A DNA stretch of 64,000 nt from NCBI GenBank assembly GCA_022825885.1, contig JAJDVY010000029.1, positions 37,845-101,844 of the forward strand. The letters run 5' to 3'. Both the position numbers and the translations under genes were made by a program. The notes below the pieces were generated by a model. The model was given only the letters and a program-made list of their open reading frames with translations. It made no database searches and was not told the DNA's origin. This DNA comes from Nitrospirales bacterium. GTDB taxonomy: Bacteria; Nitrospirota; Nitrospiria; Nitrospirales; UBA8639. Positions within the stretch are counted from its first letter, which is position 1; each line of letters starts with the position of its first letter. Shown here in pieces: positions 34,581 to 43,758 of this stretch.

Positions 34581-36164
34581 ATGCTTGAAGAACTGGAATT
34601 CGGATTCCCGATTTTATCGATACTGCTCTTTCTCCCGCTTCTTGGGGCGATCGGGTTGTGGGCACAACGGGATGCCGAGCTGATTAAGAAAACCGCTTTG
34701 GGCGTTGCGCTCTTTGAATTGGCGCTCGCCGCACTCTTATTGCTGCGGTTCATACCGGAATCCGCGGCCATGCAATTCAGCGAACGGCTGAATTGGATTC
34801 CGGCTTTGGGCATTTCCTATCATCTTGCCGTGGACGGCATCAGTATCCTGTTCGTCGGCCTTTCGGCTTTCATCACGGTCCTCATCATTCTCTATTCCTG
34901 GGATACCGTGCAGGATAGGGTCAAAGCGTATTTCATGAGTATCCTGGCTCTGGAAACGACGATCATGGGGATTTTCGTGTCCATCGACCTGATCCTCTTC
35001 TTTGTGTTCTGGGAACTCATGCTCGTGCCCAGCTATTTTCTGATCAAACTGTGGGGCGTGGGTGAGGACAAGCACTACGCCGCGCTCAAGTACGTGTTGT
35101 ATACCCTGTTGGGCAGCGTATTCATGCTGGTCGGATTCGCCCTGTTGAGTCTGAATTACCACGAGGCGACGAATGCCTACAGTTTCGATTTGCTGGAGCT
35201 CTTGAAAGTGCCGGTTCCGGTCTCGGATCAGCTCTTGATCTTCTGGTTCATCTTCATGGGATTGGCTTTCAAGGCTCCGGTCTTTCCGTTCCACACGTGG
35301 TTGCCGGACGCGCTCGTACAGGGGCCGATCGGGATGTCCGTGGTGTTGGCGGGTGTCAAGCTGGGTACGTACGGATTTCTGCGGTTCAGTTTCCCGTTGC
35401 TGCCGGAAGCCTCGACCAATGCCACCGTGGTGGTCATCGTCATGAGTCTGGCGCTGGCCGCCATTGTCTGGGGTGCGATCATTGCCATCATGCAGCCTGA
35501 CTTCAGGCGCCTGCTCGTCTTCAGCAGCATCAGCCACTTGGGGTTTGTCGTATTGGGCTTGTTTGCCTTGAACTTCCAGGGTCTGCAAGGCAGTTTGCTG
35601 CAAATGATCAATTTGGGATTTACCACTGCCGGGCTCTTTTTCCTGGCAGGATTTCTCTATGACCGGCTCGGCAATACGCTCCTCGACAATTGCGGAGGTA
35701 TTGCATCGAAGATGCCTCTGTTGGCTACATTTTTCCTGATTATCGGCATGGCCTCGATTGGATTGCCCGGAACGAATGGATTTATCGGGGAATTTCTGAT
35801 CCTGCTCGGCGCCTTTCAAGCGCATTGGGTATACGGGGCCGTGGCCGTCTCCGGGGTGATTTTCGCGGCGGCCTATTTTCTGTGGTATTACGAACGGGCG
35901 ATTTTTGGCCCCATCGGGGAACACGTTCCTCAGGTGCTCAAGGACCTGACGCAACGCGAAACCATTATTGCCGTATCCCTGTGCGTCATGATTTTCTGGA
36001 TCGGGCTCTACCCCTCACCGTTTTTGCGAATGGTCAACGGTTCGGTGCAGGCCGTGGTGGACCGGTTGGACCGCGGGTCGACCGCGAGCATTACGATGGC
36101 AATCCGTAATCCACAATCCGCAATCCACAATCCCGTCACCCCTGAATCCGGAGGGAAGAACTAA
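34581..36164 (+). CDS. nuoM: NADH-quinone oxidoreductase subunit M, first copy
   Basis: 527 residues, about 14 membrane helices. The TM5 glutamate is kept (FFVFWELMLVPSYFLI). Two otherwise conserved lysines look changed. Where E. coli NuoM has LAGILLKTAAYG, this copy reads LAGVKLGTYG, two residues shorter with the Lys displaced. The DIKRL motif reads DFRRLLVFSSISHLGF, with Arg for Lys. WLPDAH is WLPDAL. These lie in the proton path, so this copy may work differently. The 3' end contains five 7-nt repeats (36101-36135), adding the odd tail AIRNPQSAIHNP. The second nuoM follows 3 nt later. Confidence 0.94.
   Translation: MLEELEFGFPILSILLFLPLLGAIGLWAQRDAELIKKTALGVALFELALAALLLLRFIPESAAMQFSERLNWIPALGISYHLAVDGISILFVGLSAFITVLIILYSWDTVQDRVKAYFMSILALETTIMGIFVSIDLILFFVFWELMLVPSYFLIKLWGVGEDKHYAALKYVLYTLLGSVFMLVGFALLSLNYHEATNAYSFDLLELLKVPVPVSDQLLIFWFIFMGLAFKAPVFPFHTWLPDALVQGPIGMSVVLAGVKLGTYGFLRFSFPLLPEASTNATVVVIVMSLALAAIVWGAIIAIMQPDFRRLLVFSSISHLGFVVLGLFALNFQGLQGSLLQMINLGFTTAGLFFLAGFLYDRLGNTLLDNCGGIASKMPLLATFFLIIGMASIGLPGTNGFIGEFLILLGAFQAHWVYGAVAVSGVIFAAAYFLWYYERAIFGPIGEHVPQVLKDLTQRETIIAVSLCVMIFWIGLYPSPFLRMVNGSVQAVVDRLDRGSTASITMAIRNPQSAIHNPVTPESGGKN
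36101..36135 (+). repeat. Heptanucleotide tandem repeat in the 3' end of the first nuoM
   Basis: Five tandem units AATCCGT, AATCCAC, AATCCGC, AATCCAC, AATCCCG. They encode the C-terminal residues NPQSAIHNP, beyond the last membrane helix. A 7-nt unit shifts the frame when one copy is gained or lost, which would change the last residues and the distance to the next start. Confidence 0.7.
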
Positions 36165-36167
36165 CCA

Positions 36168-37763
36168 ATGGGGCAGTTGGCCTTACTGGCAACGTTGTTT
36201 GTCCCATTTCTGGGGGCAATTGCGTTGCTGTGTATTCCCAATCGTGAACCGTTCCTGGTGCGAGTCGTCGCCGCGGTTTCCGCCGGGATTTCGTTGCTTG
36301 CCTCTCTCTACGTATTTCTGGCCTATGATCCGGACCAGGGAGGCTTCCAATTCATCACCAAGTGGGCGTGGTCCGAGGAACTGGGCATCGGGTTTCACAT
36401 CGGAGTGGACGGAATCGGGGCGCCCCTGGTCTTTGCATCGGCCATTCTGCTGTTTGCGGGTATCTTCGTTTCGTGGCACATCAAGGATCGCATCAAGGAA
36501 TTTTACATCTTCCTGTTGATCCTGGCGGCGGCGACCATCGGGGTCTTCATGTCGCTGGACTTGTTCTTCCTCTATTTCTTTTATGAGATGTCGGTGTTGC
36601 CCATGTACGTGTTGCTGGGCGTATGGGGGAGTCATACCAAGGGCTATTTGAGCATGACCGATGAGGAAGGCCGGAAGCTCCGGGATTCGGTCGGGTTTAT
36701 CCTGAACTTCGGGTCCAACAGCAAGGAATACGCCGCAATGAAACTCACGCTGTTTCTCTCCGCGGGAGCTGTGTTTGCCTTGATGGGCATCCTGCTGATT
36801 TACCATTTTTCGCCCGTCCACACGTTTGATATTCTGGTGCTGCGGGAAGTGGCTCATTTCGACGGCACGCTGGCGACGATTATCTGGGTGTTGGTCTTCT
36901 TCGGTTTTGCCTCCATCGCACCCATTTGGCCGTTACATTCCTGGTCACCCGTCGGTCACGCCGCGGCCCCGGCCGCGACCAGCATGTTGCACGCGGGCGT
37001 GCTGATGAAACTCGGGCATTTTTCCATCATTCGCGTGGCCTATGAAATCCTTCCCGACGCCACGCGGGAACTCATGCCCATTGCCGCGGTGTTGTGTGTG
37101 TTCAGCATTATTTACGGCGGGTTCGTTGCGTATTTCGCCAAGGACACGAAGTACGTCATTGGCTATTCCAGTTCCAGTCACATGGGCTACGTGTTCCTGG
37201 GCATGGCCGCCTTGGATTACATCAGCCTGACCGGCGCGGTGATTTACATGTTTGCGCACGCGTTGGCCACGGGCATGCTCTTCGCCATGGCAGGGTGGGT
37301 GTACGACCAAACCCATACCCGGGATATTCCATCCTTGGGCGGGCTGGTCAAGAACATGCCGTTCCTGGCCGGGGCCTTTATTATCGCCTGCATGGCATCG
37401 GTCGGGATGCCGGGCACCGTGAACTTTATCGCAGAAATCATGATTATCGTCGGCTCGTGGGAGAAATATCCGTTCCAGGTGGTGGTGGCCGTGTTGGGGA
37501 TCGTCTTGACGATGGCCTATCTGTTCAAAATGATGCGCGGTCTGTTTTATGGGCATCTGTCGCCGGAATATGCACATACCCGTGACGCGTCGCAGTGGGT
37601 GGACCGTCTTCCTTTGCTCCTGATGATCGGCTGCAGCATCTTTTTCGGCATTTTCCCCATGCACTTTTACAACGTCGTGCGTTCCACGGTCGTGCCGATG
37701 CTGGATCGAATCAACCAAGTGGCTCCGCTGGTCACGCAAAATACGACAGGGCTATTACCGTAA
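36168..37763 (+). CDS. nuoM: NADH-quinone oxidoreductase subunit M, second copy
   Basis: 531 residues, about 14 membrane helices. Unlike the first copy it keeps the standard proton-path residues: Glu in YFFYEMSVLPMYVLL, Lys in SMLHAGVLMKLGHF and Lys in DTKYVIGYSSSSHMGYVF. It has a longer polar loop between TM5 and TM6 (KGYLSMTDEEGRKLRDSVGF). GGAGG lies 16 nt upstream of ATG 36168. Two adjacent nuoM genes are the mark of the two-NuoM complex I described for Nitrospira and some others, thought to pump extra protons per electron pair. The two copies are strongly diverged, so this is not a recent duplication. Confidence 0.94.
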   Translation: MGQLALLATLFVPFLGAIALLCIPNREPFLVRVVAAVSAGISLLASLYVFLAYDPDQGGFQFITKWAWSEELGIGFHIGVDGIGAPLVFASAILLFAGIFVSWHIKDRIKEFYIFLLILAAATIGVFMSLDLFFLYFFYEMSVLPMYVLLGVWGSHTKGYLSMTDEEGRKLRDSVGFILNFGSNSKEYAAMKLTLFLSAGAVFALMGILLIYHFSPVHTFDILVLREVAHFDGTLATIIWVLVFFGFASIAPIWPLHSWSPVGHAAAPAATSMLHAGVLMKLGHFSIIRVAYEILPDATRELMPIAAVLCVFSIIYGGFVAYFAKDTKYVIGYSSSSHMGYVFLGMAALDYISLTGAVIYMFAHALATGMLFAMAGWVYDQTHTRDIPSLGGLVKNMPFLAGAFIIACMASVGMPGTVNFIAEIMIIVGSWEKYPFQVVVAVLGIVLTMAYLFKMMRGLFYGHLSPEYAHTRDASQWVDRLPLLLMIGCSIFFGIFPMHFYNVVRSTVVPMLDRINQVAPLVTQNTTGLLP

Positions 37764-37769
37764 CCGTCC

Positions 37770-39269
37770 ATGACCTTTGATCTCACCCTATCGGGCTCAG
37801 ACCTCCTTCTTTTGGCACCGGAGATTTTCCTCACCATCTGGTTGTGCGTGGTGTTGGCCGTCGACTTTACCTTTAAACGGATCGACCACGAAACCCTGGC
37901 CTACCTGAGTGTGGGCGGCGTCATCGCCACGCTCGTCAACCTGATCTGGTTCGACTACAACGGAGTCCAGGGCACCTTGTTCAAGGACATGTTTGTCCTG
38001 GATGGGGTCGCGATTTTCTTCAAGGTTCTGGTGTTGATTTCCACGGCGATGGTCCTGCTGGCATCGATCGATTACGTGAAATCGTTCAAGTTCTTCAGGG
38101 GTGAATATTATTTCCTGGTCATGATGTCGGCCCTGGGTATGATGTTCATGGCCTCGGCGCAGGATTTGCTCTCCGTCTTCGTGACGTTGGAATTTTCCAC
38201 CTTCGGCTTTTACGTCCTGGTGGCGTATCTGCGGGAAGATCAGAAATCCAGCGAAGCGGGGCTGAAGTTCTTCATCCTCGGCGTGTTCGCCGCGGGGCTG
38301 CTCGCGTATGGCATCAGCCTGGTCTATGGAGAGACGGGGACGCTGGTGTTTTCCGAAATGGCGTCGACACCCGGCAGCATTGGGCTGGCTATCGGCTTCA
38401 TCATGATCTTCGCCGCATTGGGCTTTAAGATTGGCGCCGTTCCGTTTCATTCCTGGATTCCCGATACCTATCAGGGGGCGCCCACGCCCGTCACTGCTTT
38501 TCTGTCGATCGCGCCCAAGGGTGCGGCATTAGCCATTCTCATCCGCATGTTCTACGTCGCGCTGGCGACCTTCAAACCCACGTGGGTCCTCCTGTTCGTC
38601 GTGGCCTCCATCGTGTCCATGACCTACGGCAACATCGTGGCCATCGCCCAGAAAAACATCAAACGGCTGCTCGCCTATTCCGGGATCGCGCAGATCGGCA
38701 ACGTCATGATCGGCCTGGCGGCCGGCACCAAACGGGGCAGTGACGCAATCCTTTTTTATTTGCTCACCTACTTGTTTGCCAACCTGGGGGCCTTTGCCGT
38801 GGTCATCGGCGTCAGCAACCTGATCAAGAGCGATGAAATTGAAGATTACAACGGGTTGAATCGACGGTCGCCGTTCCTTGCAGCCGCCATGCTGCTCTTT
38901 CTGCTGTCGCTCGCCGGTGTGCCGCCGCTCGCGGGCTTCATCGGGAAACTCTATATCTTCGTTGCGGCGATCGAACAGGAACTGTACACGCTGTTGATCG
39001 TCGGGCTGATCAATATCGTCATCTCCATGTACTACTACCTGGTCGTGGTCAAGAAGATGTACATCAACGAACCCCACGACCCCGCGCCGCTTTCGGTCTC
39101 GACCCCCCTGAAAACCGTTATCTTCGTCGGCATTGCCGGCACCCTGCTGCTGGGCATCTACCCCAAACCCTTCATCGACTGGGCCGTCGCCGCCACCCTG
39201 ATGTTCTCCAATATAGCTGCGCCCACGGCGTCAGATCCCGCCGTCTTGACGTCCTTGGCAGGCGGGTAA
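37770..39269 (+). CDS. nuoN: NADH-quinone oxidoreductase subunit N
   Basis: 499 residues, 14 membrane helices. FVTLEFSTFGFYVLVA holds the TM5 Glu, SIAPKGAALAILIRMF the TM7 Lys region and NIKRLLAYSGIAQIGNVM the TM8 Lys. NuoN is the antiporter-like subunit nearest the quinone end. It closes the operon; downstream there is no clear hairpin terminator, only a converging relic antitoxin whose frame runs into the nuoN end. Confidence 0.95.
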   Translation: MTFDLTLSGSDLLLLAPEIFLTIWLCVVLAVDFTFKRIDHETLAYLSVGGVIATLVNLIWFDYNGVQGTLFKDMFVLDGVAIFFKVLVLISTAMVLLASIDYVKSFKFFRGEYYFLVMMSALGMMFMASAQDLLSVFVTLEFSTFGFYVLVAYLREDQKSSEAGLKFFILGVFAAGLLAYGISLVYGETGTLVFSEMASTPGSIGLAIGFIMIFAALGFKIGAVPFHSWIPDTYQGAPTPVTAFLSIAPKGAALAILIRMFYVALATFKPTWVLLFVVASIVSMTYGNIVAIAQKNIKRLLAYSGIAQIGNVMIGLAAGTKRGSDAILFYLLTYLFANLGAFAVVIGVSNLIKSDEIEDYNGLNRRSPFLAAAMLLFLLSLAGVPPLAGFIGKLYIFVAAIEQELYTLLIVGLINIVISMYYYLVVVKKMYINEPHDPAPLSVSTPLKTVIFVGIAGTLLLGIYPKPFIDWAVAATLMFSNIAAPTASDPAVLTSLAGG

Positions 39270-39282
39270 GACCAGACGAACG

Positions 39283-39384
39283 CAGCACCCCTATTTTGAA
39301 CGCCTTGTAGCCTTCGTCAAAACCAGCCCTGAACGCAGAGTCAAATTTCTTTCTTTTGTGGATATAGGCTTTTAAGTCACTCAT
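39283..39384 (-). pseudogene. N-terminal remnant of a HigA-type antitoxin
   Basis: From ATG 39384 the first 34 codons read MSDLKAYIHKRKKFDSAFRA then GFDEGYKAFKIGVL, the usual N-terminus of XRE-family antitoxins of the kind paired with phage-derived RelE-like toxins. The helix-turn-helix that should follow is gone; the frame continues into antisense nuoN sequence. It is therefore a truncated relic at the end of the nuo operon. The start overlaps the end of a candidate toxin remnant. Confidence 0.5.
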
Positions 39385-39560
39385 TTCGAATGTCTCCTGT
39401 TGAGATAATCTTTGGCATGAAAATAGTCAATGTGCCCTGAGTTGTAATTTCTGGATGTGTTCTGTAAATCGTTGACAACTGCCACTGCTTTTTTCTATGC
39501 CACAGTTCCTGTCCTGTGCTAGGAGGGATGGGGAAGCATAGGCTGCCACAGGGTAGAGAA
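39381..39560 (-). pseudogene. Possible C-terminal remnant of the paired RelE/HigB-type toxin
   Basis: On the minus strand just before the antitoxin relic, IDYFHAKDYLNRRHSK ends with TGA (39383-39381), which overlaps the antitoxin ATG by 4 nt (ATGA), as in intact toxin-antitoxin operons. Upstream, in a shifted frame, is IEKSSGSCQRFTEHIQKL. Together they look like the end of a small toxin with a frameshift. The left boundary is approximate. The rest of the 39385-39667 gap shows nothing I can assign. Confidence 0.28.
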
Positions 39561-39667
39561 GTCCATAGCCTGTCTCCCTACTGTCATCTCCGGCCTGATT
39601 GGGGGCCCAGCGTCCTTGCTCTTCAGAATTATGTTGCAAAATCCGCAGAGATTCTGCTTTTAATTGA

Positions 39668-40117
39668 TTATGATTTTCTGCTCTTTGGATTGTTATCATT
39701 AGGAGGAGTAAAAGGAATCTCAAACAGATTCTTGTTCCACCCGTCATAAGGAACATCGGCAGATTTTGCCATTGCTTCTGCAAGTGGCTGTAACAGCTTA
39801 GGTTGAAAATTATTATTCATCACTGCTTGGTGAAATATCGTAAGTTCATCATTAACCTCAGTGTCTTTTGCAAATACAACAAGTATCTCATTCAGTGCAG
39901 TAAAGAACTGACCATCAGGGTGTGAATGCCCTAGCGTTAATTGCCAGCGAAACCCCAAGAATCTACGAAGGACATCACGTTTCAATTCCATCTGGTTCTG
40001 CTTCTTGTTAAATATATTTTGCAAGTAGGTTCCTAATAGTACACCCGCCAGCCCTATTACGCCTGTCATCAATCCTGTAAGAGTTGAAGTCTCTAATATT
40101 TGAATAAGTTCTGTCAT
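39668..40117 (-). CDS. DUF6680-like single-pass membrane protein
   Basis: 149 residues. One transmembrane helix at about 14-34 (LTGLMTGVIGLAGVLLGTYL), then a cytoplasmic domain with RRFLGFRWQLT and FFTALNEILVVFAKDTEVND, a pattern I associate with DUF6680, of unknown function. GAGGTGA lies 6 nt before ATG 40117 and overlaps the end of the helicase gene, only 9 nt away, so the two genes are co-transcribed. A membrane protein behind a nuclease-helicase suggests a two-gene defence unit, but this is an inference. Confidence 0.6.
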   Translation of the reverse strand: MTELIQILETSTLTGLMTGVIGLAGVLLGTYLQNIFNKKQNQMELKRDVLRRFLGFRWQLTLGHSHPDGQFFTALNEILVVFAKDTEVNDELTIFHQAVMNNNFQPKLLQPLAEAMAKSADVPYDGWNKNLFEIPFTPPNDNNPKSRKS

Positions 40118-40126
40118 TTCGTCACC

Positions 40127-41998
40127 TCATTTCTCCTCATAGTGCATCAATCCAAGTTTTGACAAATCCTTTCCAAAAGATCTGAGATCGTCGCAACTCG
40201 ACACAACGGTAAGGCTACTACCTGATTGATGCCGGCGAACCCTGGTGAGCGCAGTGTAGAGCAGGGCCTTGTCATTGGGATTGTCGATCTTGTCGACAAA
40301 TACGACCAGATGCCTTGCTTCCCATCCTTTGAAGCTGTGTAGAGTCGTAGCCTTGATGTTGGCTGCACCCTGAAAGAACGCCCGCTTTTGTCGCCTGGCA
40401 TGCTCGGCCAATTTTATCTTGTTGTAGATGTTCTGCTCTTTTTTGTTCATGCCAATTTTGTTTGTGCCAAACGTGTGCAAGGCATGGATATTCTTTCTTT
40501 TCCTCAAAGATTCAACAAGCTCAAGACCTATTTCTTTGTGGCAAAGAAGTGTGATGTCCGTGATGGCTGTATCAGGGTAGAGCCGTCGCATCATTTGAAT
40601 TAATTCGTCCTCGCACACATCTGAAGCTTGTTTGGGGTCCCGAACTTGGGACCAACGAAGCTCTACTCTGTCTAACTCCAACTCTTGTTGATTTGGCAAG
40701 TTTTTCAACAGGGGTATGTCAGTCTCATGATCTACGAGAAATTTCTCCGCGAATACGGAGATAATTTTTATCATCGAAGGAGGGAGACGATAACTGACTT
40801 TAAGTTCAGACCATGGTCCACGGAATCCCGATTCAACCATTGGGTTTTCCGTCCACTCTGTAGCTGTCCCATAGATATTTTGAGTCTTGTCGGCGACTAG
40901 CATCATCTCACCGCCGTCTTGAAGCGCGCACTGCAACGTCTGCCACCATTTAAGGCTAAAATCCTGACCCTCGTCTACCAGAATCGCGTCATATTTGGGC
41001 AACTCACAATCTCTCTTATATAGATCTTTGACCAAATCAGGCAGTTGTTCATTAAGAATTAATTCCGATTTTTGTTTATTCCAAAGGCTGCGATATTCTT
41101 CCTCGTGGTCGCTATCAATGCAGACACGTTTGCAAAAATGGTGGAAGTTCAGGAAATCTATTTTTCGTTTGATTACAGACCGTTCGGTTACATGCCGCAC
41201 GGCAAAATCTCGGAGATAGTTCAGTAGCGTGATGTTGTAACATACGACCAGGACACGCTTGCCGGTATCAGCGAGTTCAGCGGCACGGGCGACCAGCACC
41301 ATACTTTTCCCTGACCCTGCAGGCCCCTTCACGCGCCGGTAGCCTGTTTCGGTTCGTGTTGAGACCAGCTCTCTCTGTCGTTCATCAAGTTCCAAGGGAC
41401 GCCGTTGTTCTTGACTGAAGGCCGGTTCTTTAAGCCACGCTCGAAGATCGTCTGCAGTTTCTTTCGTCATATATTGGGACGATGTACGCTGGTATTCGGG
41501 GAAGATGCGGCCCAGATTCTTGGAAGCCATATCCTCCGCTCCGGCAATTGGGTAGTAATCTGGATACTTGCGTATTTCCGGGTTCGCAGCAAGGAGTGAA
41601 CCAAAGACTTGCTCGACCGTATGTCGATCCGCCTTTGTAAAAACGAGACCAGCGGTAATTAACGCCCGCCCTGCCTTGCCATTGAGACGGGGACAATACA
41701 AATCGAATATCTCGTCTTTGTATGACAGGATTTGCCTGATCGGATTTTTATTCGACACCCAGTACTGCATGGCACCCAGATCTAAGTCTTTGACCTCGAA
41801 GACTGCAATTCCGACCAACGGATTCAGCAAAACAAGGTCTGGTCGCAATCCGTTCAGATGTGGTTGCACATACATCTCCCATCCAGATGGCAGATTTTCA
41901 TCAAAAAGTTCGATCAACTGTCGTTCGCCGAACGTAAGAGGGGTGGGAAATTTTTCAAATTTTGATTTTGGCGGATCAATAATGCGCATATTATTCAT
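40127..41998 (-). CDS. NERD nuclease-related domain fused to UvrD-like helicase
   Basis: 623 residues. The N-terminal NERD-type domain has Asp54 (LRPDLVLLN) and Glu68-x-Lys70 (AVFEVKD), a PD-(D/E)xK-like metal centre. A superfamily 1 helicase follows: Walker A KGPAGSGKSMVL (about 220-231), motif II LVDEGQDFS (about 335-343), and near the C-terminus TLHSFKGWEARHLVVFVDK and LLYTALTRVRR, as in UvrD/Rep. This layout, a nuclease joined to an SF1 helicase, recurs in phage-defence islands and plasmid-borne genes. It is followed 9 nt later by the DUF6680-like membrane protein. AT-rich next to the nuo genes. MNNMRII or the internal Met at 41989 could be the start. Confidence 0.82.
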   Translation of the reverse strand: MNNMRIIDPPKSKFEKFPTPLTFGERQLIELFDENLPSGWEMYVQPHLNGLRPDLVLLNPLVGIAVFEVKDLDLGAMQYWVSNKNPIRQILSYKDEIFDLYCPRLNGKAGRALITAGLVFTKADRHTVEQVFGSLLAANPEIRKYPDYYPIAGAEDMASKNLGRIFPEYQRTSSQYMTKETADDLRAWLKEPAFSQEQRRPLELDERQRELVSTRTETGYRRVKGPAGSGKSMVLVARAAELADTGKRVLVVCYNITLLNYLRDFAVRHVTERSVIKRKIDFLNFHHFCKRVCIDSDHEEEYRSLWNKQKSELILNEQLPDLVKDLYKRDCELPKYDAILVDEGQDFSLKWWQTLQCALQDGGEMMLVADKTQNIYGTATEWTENPMVESGFRGPWSELKVSYRLPPSMIKIISVFAEKFLVDHETDIPLLKNLPNQQELELDRVELRWSQVRDPKQASDVCEDELIQMMRRLYPDTAITDITLLCHKEIGLELVESLRKRKNIHALHTFGTNKIGMNKKEQNIYNKIKLAEHARRQKRAFFQGAANIKATTLHSFKGWEARHLVVFVDKIDNPNDKALLYTALTRVRRHQSGSSLTVVSSCDDLRSFGKDLSKLGLMHYEEK

Positions 41999-42417
41999 TC
42001 CCTCATTTTTGTTCTCATTAGAGGGATCATAATTATGAAATGGTTAATCGCCGACCCGCTAGCTTAACACTTCCTTGCGGGTGACCAGTAGGAGAAATTG
42101 AAGGACATCTTATTCTGCAGGATTCTGTCGGAAGTTGTGTGGGAAGCGATTGACTTATAAGACGTTGATACAGTGACGCATTGACTCCCCTTTTCTTCTC
42201 TGTTACCTTCCTCCTATCTGTCCCTCCAGGTTGCCCCTTGTCGGGTCGCCTGTGGAATACAAGAACTGTCTCGGTCAAACTGGGTTGATCGCCAGCTGTG
42301 GCCGATGAGTATCAAACGGTAAATACGCAGGGATGTCTGTATCACCTGGAGGGACGGGTCGGCCCGACCTTATTGGTCTGTGCCGTTTAGTCAACCCTAT
42401 CTCCAGGAGGTTTCGTT
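41999..42417. other. Intergenic region between helicase and lipoprotein genes
   Basis: About 420 bp with no gene I can support. A 13-nt hairpin (GGTCGG-C-CCGACC, 42357-42369) lies 48 bp before the lipoprotein start and may be part of its leader. Promoters of both divergent genes should be here, but no convincing pair of boxes stands out. Confidence 0.4.
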
Positions 42418-43560
42418 ATGTTTCGGTTAGTGTATCTCGGTGTTGCGATTTTTTGTGCAGTGATGATGGTCTCTGGATGTGGCGGTGGCGGCGGCGGAAT
42501 GATAATGGCGGACATGCCGCCATCCGAGATAATGCCTGGGCCGTCGCCAGACACATCGATGCAAACAGCGTTTGTTGGCTCGTCAAACAGAGACACATTG
42601 CCATTATCTCGGGCAGCGTCACGTATTGCCGATTCCATAAGACAGGAACAAAAAGATGCAATATTTGGCAGCGTTGCACAGACGAGAACAGGCCTTGGCC
42701 TAGCTGGTCCAACAGGGATTGAGACGACATTTAATGGGCAGCGGTACACACTCTCCATCAATCGTCGAGATGGGAGTTCAACTACATTAAATACCTCACG
42801 AGACATTGTTGCTGATGTGGTTGAACGTTCGCCAGCTGAAAATCCAGTGACCGATAGGAATTGGGTTGATGGATACATTTACAAATCAAACGAATCAGAA
42901 TTGACCGCCGCTGGCGTTGCCGTGGAATGGTCGAGTGCGGACTTTACGGATTACGCCTCTGGTGGCTATTGGATGCACATTGATTTTACCCAGCAATATG
43001 GCTTTGAGATTGGAGCGTTTATTGATGGGCCTGAATTTGACAGGACCGTTGATCTTCCATTGACCGGAACGGCAAGCTACGATGGCAGGGCCAGTGGACT
43101 GTATGTGGGAGTCAATGGCGGAGATTTCCCGACAGTGCCGGCTGGCACCATCGAGCAAGGAGAATATGATGGTCGCCTTGTGTTAGTGGCGAATTTTGAA
43201 ACAAATCGTATTGGCGGGAAAGTTGACAATATTGGCGTCTACAATATTCTGGCAGTCACTCCGAATGGAGATGTATCATACAACCCATCTTTGACAAATA
43301 CAGCCTACGAATTGATTTTGCCGGTTGCCCAAATCCAAGAAGCCGGAAGATTTGCAGGAGGGTCCCCAATAGTTATTCATCCACAGATCCCCATTCGCTC
43401 TTCAACTGGCGCTTGGGCCGGAACGTTTTCAAGCGTTGAGGACAGCAACGGCAATCCGCGATCTGTGGCCGGGACAAACTCTGTCTACGCGACAACCTTC
43501 GGAGGGAGTGAAGTGGCAATTATTGGTGCGTTCTATGGCGCCACCGAACAATTTGAATAG
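42418..43560 (+). CDS. Surface lipoprotein, transferrin-binding-protein-like barrel
   Basis: 380 residues. A lipoprotein signal peptide ends in the lipobox VSGC (Cys21) followed by a Gly run. The C-terminal half (about 190-380) has repeated Gly-rich beta segments (GTASYDGRASGLYVG, GRLVLVANFETNRIGGKV, TYATTFGGSEVAIIGAFYG-type ending) as in the small TbpB-like barrels of surface lipoproteins, which end with a segment like EVAIIGAFYGATEQF. AGGAGG is 8 nt before ATG 42418. No export partner (for example a Slam-type protein) is adjacent. The ligand is unknown. Confidence 0.7.
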   Translation: MFRLVYLGVAIFCAVMMVSGCGGGGGGMIMADMPPSEIMPGPSPDTSMQTAFVGSSNRDTLPLSRAASRIADSIRQEQKDAIFGSVAQTRTGLGLAGPTGIETTFNGQRYTLSINRRDGSSTTLNTSRDIVADVVERSPAENPVTDRNWVDGYIYKSNESELTAAGVAVEWSSADFTDYASGGYWMHIDFTQQYGFEIGAFIDGPEFDRTVDLPLTGTASYDGRASGLYVGVNGGDFPTVPAGTIEQGEYDGRLVLVANFETNRIGGKVDNIGVYNILAVTPNGDVSYNPSLTNTAYELILPVAQIQEAGRFAGGSPIVIHPQIPIRSSTGAWAGTFSSVEDSNGNPRSVAGTNSVYATTFGGSEVAIIGAFYGATEQFE

Positions 43561-43596
43561 GCTTGATACGAGGCGAGGCTCTCTAACCTCACCCTC

Positions 43597-43758
43597 TTAA
43601 TTTTTATCAAAGGGTAGGGAAATTTGCTCATTAAGCTTCGGGAGGGCTCGCTCAAGATTGCGGAAGAACTTAGCCCAGTTTGCAGAAGCTCTCATTAGTG
43701 CGACGATGCAGGCTAAGTGCTCTTTGAGTTTTGGGTGGCCAAACATCAAGGTGTCCAT
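43597..43758 (-). CDS. Candidate 53-residue protein
   Basis: ATG 43758 opens a 53-codon frame ending TAA 43597-43599: MDTLMFGHPKLKEHLACIVA and on, Lys/Leu-rich and plausible as a small helical protein. No ribosome site or family recognised. It lies in the 393-bp gap between the lipoprotein and the AAA ATPase; apart from this and the promoter palindrome I see nothing else in that gap. Confidence 0.25.
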   Translation of the reverse strand: MDTLMFGHPKLKEHLACIVALMRASANWAKFFRNLERALPKLNEQISLPFDKN

